DNA from: Thermodesulfobacteriota bacterium
GTDB lineage: Bacteria > Desulfobacterota > Dissulfuribacteria > Dissulfuribacterales > UBA3076
Assembly (NCBI GenBank): GCA_003645605.1
Contig: QNAY01000012.1
Coordinates: 1 to 10,674, forward strand
Direction of reading: 5' to 3'
Length of the DNA: 10,674 nt
Made by a program: the position numbers and the translations under genes. Under the pieces are notes generated by a model, which worked only from the letters and a program-made list of their open reading frames with translations, had not been told where the DNA came from and did not search any database. Of the stretch, positions 1-6,096 are shown in pieces (positions within the stretch are counted from its first letter, which is position 1; the number at the start of each line of letters is the position of its first letter).

Positions 1-562
1 CATGACGCAGGTACTGGACAAGAGCGGACGGACGAATGGAAAAGTCCAGAGGCAAATCGCGCAAGGACTGGAGTTCGGATGCAAAGGCCATCAGACCTCC
101 ACGACCTTGCCCGAAAAAAAGAGTCTTTACGCCCATACGATCCCTGGCAGCAAAAAGGACCTGTTCTTGCCTGTCCCAAACTGCAAAGGCAAACATGCCG
201 TTCAGATGTTCAAGACAACCGGGACCATACGTGATGAAGGCGGCCAGCAGGACCTCCGTATCTCCTTTTGTTCTAAAACGGATTCCACGTTTTTCAAGGC
301 CTGTACGGAGCTCCAGATAGTTATAGATCTCACCATTGAAGACCAGGATGTAGCGGCCGGTCGGGTCCTGCATAGGCTGGATACTCCCTGCCAGATCTAT
401 TATGGAAAGGCGGCGGTGCCCCAAGGCTACACCAGGTTCCTGCCAGAAGCCTTCAGCATCCGGTCCGCGATGTACCAGACGGTTGGCCATGCGGTGCACA
501 GCGGATGGAAGATCAACAGCGCTCTTATGGTTATAATTGACTAGGCCGCAGATTCCGCACAT
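1..562 (-). CDS. asnB: Asparagine synthase (glutamine-hydrolysing)-like amidotransferase, N-terminal part; truncated by window edge
   Basis: The minus strand reads as an open frame of 187 codons from ATG at 562 to the left edge with no stop, so only the class II glutamine amidotransferase (Ntn) domain is visible. The protein begins MCGICGLV, with the nucleophilic Cys at position 2 after Met removal. Family motifs follow in order: HRGPD (31-35), GHRRLSIIDL (48-57), FNGEIYNY (75-82), GDTEVLL (100-106), NGMFAFAVWD (121-130), ARDRMGVKTLFF (139-150) and FASEL (160-164). This domain releases ammonia from glutamine for the C-terminal ATP-dependent synthetase domain, which lies outside the window. 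The enzyme could make asparagine. Next to glycosyltransferases it could instead be a WbpS-like enzyme that amidates a sugar acid in a surface glycan (inference). No clear Shine-Dalgarno sequence precedes the start, but MCGI is the fixed family N-terminus, so the start is secure. Confidence 0.93.
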   Translation of the reverse strand, partial: MCGICGLVNYNHKSAVDLPSAVHRMANRLVHRGPDAEGFWQEPGVALGHRRLSIIDLAGSIQPMQDPTGRYILVFNGEIYNYLELRTGLEKRGIRFRTKGDTEVLLAAFITYGPGCLEHLNGMFAFAVWDRQEQVLFAARDRMGVKTLFFGQGRGGLMAFASELQSLRDLPLDFSIRPSALVQYLRH

Positions 563-601
563 ATTAAAAAAATTAGACTATCATTAGTTCTCAGAGTAGC
601 A

Positions 602-630
602 AGATCATCAGTTTTGGAAAAGACTGTCAA
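602..630 (-). promoter_or_regulatory. Possible weak promoter upstream of asnB
   Basis: On the minus strand an exact TTGACA (630-625) lies 63 nt upstream of the asnB ATG. The hexamer 17 nt further on is TGATCT (607-602), a poor -10 match. The -35 match could be chance. If real, it would allow asnB to be transcribed separately from the genes upstream. Confidence 0.2.
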
Positions 631-641
631 GGGATTGTGCG

Positions 642-1553
642 TTATTGCAAGAGTATGAAAAAAGGTTTCCCCCAATTCTGACGGCAAATGATATCTGCCC
701 ACTCCAGAAAATTCACATCCTGTCCCTTTATTAAGGCATTGGTGTCAGATTTCTTAACAAAAGGATTAAACCTGTCTTGATTTATAATTAATAAGCTTGA
801 TCCATTAACAAACGCATTCCACAGCATGACAGCTTCAAAATATTGTTCTCTTAAAATGATATTACTATCATTCCATCCTGTTACTATTTTCTTGCCGTTA
901 TCAAAGACCGGATCGACTGAAGATAAATTAGAAAGAATTAGATGCTGGACCTGCAACCTTTCCTTACTTTTTTTATTAACATAAAAGAGATTGTAATCAG
1001 GATCTTGCGCCTCAATTCCTGAAGTATCTTGATTATAGACATTCAAGAAAGTATGGCTTAAAAAACTTGATCTATTATCACTGTAAATTTGAACTAAGTA
1101 TGATTTAATATTCAAAAAACTTAGAATATATTGCATACATTTTGCACGTGGACCACATGTTAAATGTGGTCTAGCATTCGTGTCATTTTTATTGAATGAT
1201 ATCATCTTTTTTAACATTAAAATTGTCTTCCACTTATCTTTGTCCATTGGTTCAGTATGAAGGGAAGAATTATATACAAAGATCCTGACTGCATCTATCT
1301 TAGAAGTGCAATTAGGAAATTTTTTAAAATGATCAAGAAGATATTGCTGTTCATCAGAGGTCAAACTAGGATTGCCCGCAAATGAAAAAGGCGGAGATAA
1401 TAGAAATATTACAAAAAAACAGCAAACCAGAATGGACAGATGGACAGAGGAATGAGTTGCGAAATTACCTGACCTCATCAGCTTATGGTCCGTGCCTTGT
1501 TGATATACGGGATAAAGACTGCGACCGCCTGTCCTTGATTCATTTCTTCTCAT
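642..1553 (-). CDS. Secreted or membrane-anchored transglutaminase-like protein, function unknown
   Basis: This is a 303-residue protein I cannot assign to a named gene. Residues about 38-60 form one strongly hydrophobic segment ending in FSFAGN, which is either a cleavable signal peptide or a signal anchor. The domain after it carries a pattern like the transglutaminase/papain-fold core: C133-GPRA-KC with an Ala four residues after the Cys, then SFLNI in place of the usual LGI about 15 residues on, His at 167 (SHTFLNVY) and Asp at 184 (AQDPDYN). These match the Cys-His-Asp triad order and spacing, so a periplasmic peptidase, amidase or acyl-transfer role is possible but unproven. The ATG at 1553 is favoured by GAGG 8 nt upstream (1562-1565). 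An internal ATG at 1478 (M26) would give a more conventional signal peptide but lacks a good ribosome binding site. The gene is clearly richer in A+T than its neighbours, near one third G+C in stretches counted by eye, which hints at a separate origin. It lies 104 nt after the GT4 gene and 79 nt before asnB. Confidence 0.8.
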   Translation of the reverse strand: MRRNESRTGGRSLYPVYQQGTDHKLMRSGNFATHSSVHLSILVCCFFVIFLLSPPFSFAGNPSLTSDEQQYLLDHFKKFPNCTSKIDAVRIFVYNSSLHTEPMDKDKWKTILMLKKMISFNKNDTNARPHLTCGPRAKCMQYILSFLNIKSYLVQIYSDNRSSFLSHTFLNVYNQDTSGIEAQDPDYNLFYVNKKSKERLQVQHLILSNLSSVDPVFDNGKKIVTGWNDSNIILREQYFEAVMLWNAFVNGSSLLIINQDRFNPFVKKSDTNALIKGQDVNFLEWADIICRQNWGKPFFILLQ

Positions 1554-1561
1554 TTTTATCG

Positions 1562-1565
1562 CCTC
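1562..1565 (-). promoter_or_regulatory. Shine-Dalgarno deciding the start of the transglutaminase-like gene
   Basis: GAGG lies 8 nt before the ATG at 1553 on the minus strand. No comparable site precedes the in-frame ATG at 1478, so this site favours the longer, 303-residue product. Confidence 0.5.
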
Positions 1566-1657
1566 GATTACGGTAACATGGCCATCAGTTCTGGGCAGAG
1601 ATCACCAGGATTCGGTATTTGGAGACCCATTCTTCACTTTCAAGCCCAATCCGCAGA

Positions 1658-2842
1658 TTATACTGATTTCAATGCCTCCGCATACATCTGACTATACAAT
1701 TTAGCCGTATTTTCCCAGGTAAGCCCTTGTTCCTGCATCCACTGGCGACCGGCAAGACCGGCTGCCGCAAGATTTCTCTTACCTCCAATGAGATCGTCAA
1801 GCGCGCCCGAGAGTGCATCTACATCTCCCGGAGGCACCAACCAACCGGTTTGACCATGTTGTATCATCTCGCGTGTTCCTTCGATATCAGTAGCCAATAC
1901 GGGCAAAGCAGCCGCCATGGCTTCGAGGACTACGTTTGGCCTGCCTTCTCGATAGCTGGGCAGAATGAGGAGATGGTGATCATTCATGAGCTGTGGAATT
2001 CCGTCAGGCGATACGCCTCCAAGGAAGCGGATGTTTGTATTAATCCCCAGCTCTATTGCAAGTGATTTGAGATGATCTCCTTCAGGACCGTCCCCGACCA
2101 CAGTCAGTGTCCATGGAGGCAGCGAGTTTACTCCAGCCAGGGCCTTTAAAAGCACGTCCAAACCTTTTAGAGGAATCAAGCTTCCGATGAAAAGCAGCTT
2201 GAATGGAGATAGGACTGAGTGGTCGCGTCCAGCTGGCAAGGCATAGAAAGCATTATCCACACCATTTGGAATAAATCTGATCTTGTCTGACATGCCGGGA
2301 TGTTGTCGCCTGAGATCAGTCGTTATTGCCTGGCTCACTCCTGCTATGAATATTGATTTCTGCATGGCCTTTTTATGCAGTAAATAAAAAATCCGGGATT
2401 TTTTGGCATGATTAACATCCGACCCTCTCAACGTGGTTATAACGGGTTTTTGGTGAATTGGCTGTGTCAGCACGGCCAGGGCACCACAGATAGACCAGTG
2501 GGCATGTATAATATCATGTTGCCCGGCCAGCCGGATAAGGGACAAAGCCATACCGGCCAGAAAAGGTGGAAGCAGGCCATACAGCCAGGACTGTCCGGCC
2601 AGTGCTGCGGGTATTCCCCCAGGCTGCTGAGCCAGGCGTTGACAGGACCATGGCGCATAACGGAAACGGCGAACTATATAGTTTTGCGGCCAAGTTGATG
2701 GCCGGGTACCGGCAGGAGTAAGCATTGTGCATGCAAGGCCTTGTCTGATTTCCGCCAAGGCAAGCCTGTGGATGAACGGGCCTGAAATATTACCAGGGTT
2801 GGAGGGAAATGACGTTGTAAGGTGAAGTACATGTAATGGCAT
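1658..2842 (-). CDS. Glycosyltransferase family 4 (GT-B fold)
   Basis: This 394-residue cytoplasmic glycosyltransferase belongs to the large GT4 group. Retaining enzymes of this group transfer a nucleotide-activated sugar to a lipid-linked or free glycan acceptor. The N-terminal Rossmann domain shows TTSFPSNPGNISGPFIHRLA (9-28), IIHAHW (111-116) and RGSDV (139-143). The C-terminal domain shows IPNGVD (191-196), FIGSLIPLKGLDVLL (218-232), VVGDGPEGDHL (248-258) and the donor-binding EX7E motif E299-E307 (EGRPNVVLE), then GTREMI and the GxTGWLVPPGD loop. Length is normal for the family. The ATG overlaps the GT2 stop codon as TAATG and has no good Shine-Dalgarno of its own, which points to translational coupling. 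Donor and acceptor cannot be read from the sequence. Next to pglB it is a candidate for building the lipid-linked oligosaccharide, but LPS or exopolysaccharide synthesis is also possible. Confidence 0.93.
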   Translation of the reverse strand: MPLHVLHLTTSFPSNPGNISGPFIHRLALAEIRQGLACTMLTPAGTRPSTWPQNYIVRRFRYAPWSCQRLAQQPGGIPAALAGQSWLYGLLPPFLAGMALSLIRLAGQHDIIHAHWSICGALAVLTQPIHQKPVITTLRGSDVNHAKKSRIFYLLHKKAMQKSIFIAGVSQAITTDLRRQHPGMSDKIRFIPNGVDNAFYALPAGRDHSVLSPFKLLFIGSLIPLKGLDVLLKALAGVNSLPPWTLTVVGDGPEGDHLKSLAIELGINTNIRFLGGVSPDGIPQLMNDHHLLILPSYREGRPNVVLEAMAAALPVLATDIEGTREMIQHGQTGWLVPPGDVDALSGALDDLIGGKRNLAAAGLAGRQWMQEQGLTWENTAKLYSQMYAEALKSV

Positions 2843-3789
2843 TATCGAAGATTTCGATTGTAGTCCATGTCAAACCACATAGCGAAGAAAAGGGACTGGA
2901 GCCCTGATATATAGAGAAACGCGGCAAAGAGAGCGCTGGTTTCACTTACAGGGCCGTCCAGAATACGGTAAAATAGAAGATAGAGACCAAAAAAGAAGCC
3001 GCCTGGTGTAAGAGTCAGTCCCAAAAGATAGAAGAAGACCAGTGGATGGAAGTCCGCAATAACATATTTGGTGAACAGACGTCTGAAGAATCCCTTATTG
3101 AGAAGCCATGGGATGGTGAACAAAACCTTCCTGAGCTGTATCCCTGATTGTTCACCCACATTATATACCGGACGAATAGGCACGTCGCGCACACGCAAGT
3201 TGATCTCATTCAGACGAATCAGGATATCATTCGGCATGCCGTAGCTTTTGTAAATGCGGTCAAGATCCAAAAAATCCAGGGCCTCCAAAGATATGGCCGT
3301 GTATCCTGTTTGTGAATCAGCTATGTGCCAGTATCCTGAAGCGATTTTTGTAAGCAGCGAAAGGAATGAGTTGCCCAAGTAACGGTATTTAGGCATGATT
3401 TTCCATGCCTCGCCGTGAAAGAGACGGTTGCCCTTGGTGTAATCCGTTTCGCCTGTTGCAACCGGCCCTACGATATTGGGAAGATCCGCAGGGTCCATCT
3501 GAGCGTCGCCTGCCATTACTACGGTAACCTCTATTTTGTGATCCCTGGCCCACTTATAACCGGTCACAATGGCAGCTCCAACGCCTTCATTTCGTTTATG
3601 GCACAGTAATACCACTCTGCCTTCCGGCTCAATATACCCACGAGCTACATCAACTGTTCGATCCTGACTGCAGTCGTCCACAACTACAATATGATCCACA
3701 AGGTCGGGCATGGTTTCAATGACCTGACTGAGCAAATGCTCTTCGTTGTAAGCCGGGACAACTACAGCTACTGATTTTTCCTCAAACAT
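2842..3789 (-). CDS. Glycosyltransferase family 2, DPM1/polyprenyl-phosphate sugar transferase-like, with C-terminal membrane segments
   Basis: This 315-residue GT-A enzyme starts with the nucleotide-sugar site VVPAYNEE (10-17), followed by VVDDCSQDRT (37-45) and RNEGVGAAIVTGYKWA (66-81). The metal-binding region AGDAQMDP (93-100) stands where DGDxQ is usual, and SQTGYTAIS follows at 159-167. This layout matches the dolichyl-phosphate mannose synthase-like branch, which transfers a sugar from a nucleotide donor to a polyprenyl phosphate at the cytoplasmic face of the membrane. Two hydrophobic segments near residues 249-276 and 285-305 would anchor the C-terminus. AGGA at 3798-3801 lies 8 nt before the ATG. 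The 3' end overlaps the GT4 start by one base (TAATG). Its likely job here is either to make a lipid-linked sugar donor or to start or extend the oligosaccharide that the downstream pathway uses. The exact sugar is unknown. Confidence 0.93.
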   Translation of the reverse strand: MFEEKSVAVVVPAYNEEHLLSQVIETMPDLVDHIVVVDDCSQDRTVDVARGYIEPEGRVVLLCHKRNEGVGAAIVTGYKWARDHKIEVTVVMAGDAQMDPADLPNIVGPVATGETDYTKGNRLFHGEAWKIMPKYRYLGNSFLSLLTKIASGYWHIADSQTGYTAISLEALDFLDLDRIYKSYGMPNDILIRLNEINLRVRDVPIRPVYNVGEQSGIQLRKVLFTIPWLLNKGFFRRLFTKYVIADFHPLVFFYLLGLTLTPGGFFFGLYLLFYRILDGPVSETSALFAAFLYISGLQSLFFAMWFDMDYNRNLR

Positions 3790-3854
3790 ATATTAAATCC
3801 TGCTGGACCTGAAGCGTCCTATTGTAGTCACAAAACAGATAGACGTTCAAAGGT

Positions 3855-6083
3855 TCAGAGCCTGTCACCCAGCACCTCCCATAATTGATATGATGGGGAA
3901 TTCGTGGCTACAGGTCTGAAGTACTTTGGATTAAAAGTGTGCCTTAAGAACAATTTATTAAAAACCGACTCGGAAATCTGCGAATCCATTATAGCCCCAA
4001 ATTTGCCAGGGACCAGCATTTCAAACTGTGATCCGCGATCCCGTTTATAATGTCTGGTTTGCAGCCCTTTTCCCGTACGTTCAACCAGTTGTGTGAGGCC
4101 TATTATGCGTTTACCTGTGCGCAACTCTCCCTTTTCTATGTCTATATCCAGCCCTTCGCTTCCTTTAATATGCCCGTTTTCCTCATACACATCATAAAAG
4201 GCCTTGTACATTGGGTGTATTCCCTCTCTCTTTTCCAAGTCCCACGTACCAAGCCAATACCACCAGTAGTTAGTGATTGTGAGCCGCCAGTCAAGAAAGA
4301 GGTAGACAGGACGCGTCTTTTCAGGATAGAAGAAGCAAAGCCACTGATCCACATTCTGCAAATTTTCCACAGACGCGAGTTCGGCTGAAGCCAGCAATTC
4401 TATCGCCTTTTTAGGACCAACAGAAAGGACTTCTTTAATAAGATTTACACCTCGGGCAGGGTCATTGCCCACAGCCTGGTAAACATTTGCAATACCATCC
4501 ATTCCGGAACTGACATAAAAGCGCATGAAGTTGGCTGCCAGGCGTTCGTCGTGCGTGGCAAGGGGGAGGCCATTGTAAAATGACCTGTGACCGCCATGAA
4601 GCGTACCATCACCCACGGTCCCCCTTCCGGCCCAGTAATTCAGGGGATATCCATGGTCCCACCACGCCCAGATCACAGCATCTTTGGGCGTTTCTTTTGA
4701 TGCCAGATCCATCCCTGCGATAAGGTGCGGAGGCTCCTTGGGCCAGAATGTCTTGGCCATGTCCTTGCTTAGGGCCGGCCAGACAATTAAAATAACTAAA
4801 ACCGGTGCTAACAGGGAAAGCACGGCAAATCTTCGACGCCAGTGCCAGATCTCGGATATTATGTATCCTATCCCAAGGGCTGTGACAGGGGCCAAAAAGA
4901 TCATAAAACGTTTTGCAAAAAGAAATGATAATGCAGCCAGGATCAATGGAACTGATATAAACAGGCTCTCCTTGGGACGGCGATAGAACAGCCAAGCAAG
5001 ACCTGCGCCGGCCAGAATGAAGGCAGGCAGGCTGTCAGTTGTTTTGGCGACAATCTCGTTGAGTGATGGTATAGCCTGTTCTGAAATTGTGGCCCCTATG
5101 GGAGGCCATATACCGATTACTTCCTTTGTAGATATGTAGTGAAAGGTACCGGCAACATGTCTGAAAACCTTGAGCGGAAGATCCAGTCCCATCCACAAGA
5201 GTATTACTCCGATTCCCAGCCCTACTGTTCCGAAAAAAATACATGCCTCTCTTCGTTCAGGACGATAAAAAAACACCAGTGCCACAGCCAACGGTAACAT
5301 CGAGACAACCGTCACTACCTGAGGCGTTGAATCCCACCACCACAGGAAGAGCAAAAAAATAGCCATACCGCTGGTAAAATATAGATACCGCTTCTGACCG
5401 GCCTCAATGCCAAACCGCAGAAAGCAATAGGCAGCCCCTGTAGCCCAAGTGACATTCATACAGTCTGTGTCGAACCACCCTAAACTGCTTCTATAGACAT
5501 AGTAGTGTGAAAGCAGCCCCATTAATGCCGCAGTGAGGCCCATGGCCGGACCTCCGTAGAAACGTCCTAGTGCATATAGAGGCAGGGCCAGCAAAAGACC
5601 AAGTAATGCTGGGAGGACCGCTCCAATCCAGTTCAGGGAAAAGGGCGTTATCTTGGCCAGGCCCGCAGCTATTACGGAAATGAGCGGTGGTGGAAATCTC
5701 CTGGACATACCTTTGGGCACATCACGATTGTTGTCTATAGGTGTATAGGTGCCTTCAGCAATATCCTTTGCTAGGGTCAGATAGAAATAACCATCAAAGG
5801 TGGTAAGCAGGGGTTCTCCCTTGTAAAGGGCCATCTGAGGATGGGCATTCCAGTCCCGAATATCTTCAATGCGCACAAGCAACCCTACCCCCAGGATGAG
5901 TAAAAGTGCCAGGGCCTCTATCCATCGGTGGTATGGGGTAAGGCGTTTGGCCTTATCCTTTACGGAATCCCCCCACTCACGAATTCGCAATCCCATACCT
6001 TGAGAGCTTGTGCTCGGGACGGGAGTGCTGGGAGCTGGTTTCTTTTTGGTTTTGGCTAAAGGATTTTTTCTTTTACGGCTCAC
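3855..6083 (-). CDS. pglB: PglB/STT3-type oligosaccharyltransferase, predicted protein N-glycosylation enzyme
   Basis: This 742-residue polytopic membrane protein has an N-terminal half with roughly 12-13 hydrophobic segments (from about residue 55 to 435) and a C-terminal periplasmic domain. The family's catalytic signatures are all visible: the loop-1 acidic site TTFDGYFY (D97), the DxD of GWFDTD (D205, D207), the bacterial TIxE motif as TISE (332-335, E335), the conserved Arg in KRFMIF (R392) and the WWDxG sequon-binding motif WWDHG (474-478). These enzymes move an oligosaccharide from undecaprenyl diphosphate to the Asn of N-X-S/T (D/E-X-N-X-S/T in Campylobacter). The MxxI element of Campylobacter PglB is not obvious; LDWRLTITNYW (597-607) may sit in its place. 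The start is GTG at 6083, chosen because AGGTGGAG (6089-6096) lies 5 nt upstream. The first 50 residues are a basic Lys/Pro/Ser-rich cytoplasmic tail. The gene follows the glnE stop after 12 nt and precedes GT2 by 65 nt. Confidence 0.93.
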   Translation of the reverse strand: MSRKRKNPLAKTKKKPAPSTPVPSTSSQGMGLRIREWGDSVKDKAKRLTPYHRWIEALALLLILGVGLLVRIEDIRDWNAHPQMALYKGEPLLTTFDGYFYLTLAKDIAEGTYTPIDNNRDVPKGMSRRFPPPLISVIAAGLAKITPFSLNWIGAVLPALLGLLLALPLYALGRFYGGPAMGLTAALMGLLSHYYVYRSSLGWFDTDCMNVTWATGAAYCFLRFGIEAGQKRYLYFTSGMAIFLLFLWWWDSTPQVVTVVSMLPLAVALVFFYRPERREACIFFGTVGLGIGVILLWMGLDLPLKVFRHVAGTFHYISTKEVIGIWPPIGATISEQAIPSLNEIVAKTTDSLPAFILAGAGLAWLFYRRPKESLFISVPLILAALSFLFAKRFMIFLAPVTALGIGYIISEIWHWRRRFAVLSLLAPVLVILIVWPALSKDMAKTFWPKEPPHLIAGMDLASKETPKDAVIWAWWDHGYPLNYWAGRGTVGDGTLHGGHRSFYNGLPLATHDERLAANFMRFYVSSGMDGIANVYQAVGNDPARGVNLIKEVLSVGPKKAIELLASAELASVENLQNVDQWLCFFYPEKTRPVYLFLDWRLTITNYWWYWLGTWDLEKREGIHPMYKAFYDVYEENGHIKGSEGLDIDIEKGELRTGKRIIGLTQLVERTGKGLQTRHYKRDRGSQFEMLVPGKFGAIMDSQISESVFNKLFLRHTFNPKYFRPVATNSPSYQLWEVLGDRL

Positions 6084-6088
6084 TATAT

Positions 6089-6096
6089 CTCCACCT
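6089..6096 (-). promoter_or_regulatory. Shine-Dalgarno of pglB touching the glnE stop codon
   Basis: AGGTGGAG lies 5 nt upstream of the GTG start of pglB, and its first base is the last base of the glnE TGA. This site selects the GTG start and suggests that ribosomes finishing glnE can reinitiate on pglB. Confidence 0.6.

Noticed and set aside
2..544. 180-codon open frame on the plus strand
   Set aside because: It is antisense to the asnB frame, whose translation shows all class II amidotransferase motifs. The plus-strand translation shows no family resemblance.
1382..1576. 64-codon plus-strand frame near the start of the transglutaminase-like gene
   Set aside because: It is antisense to the signal segment and N-terminal region of the minus-strand gene, and shows no domain.
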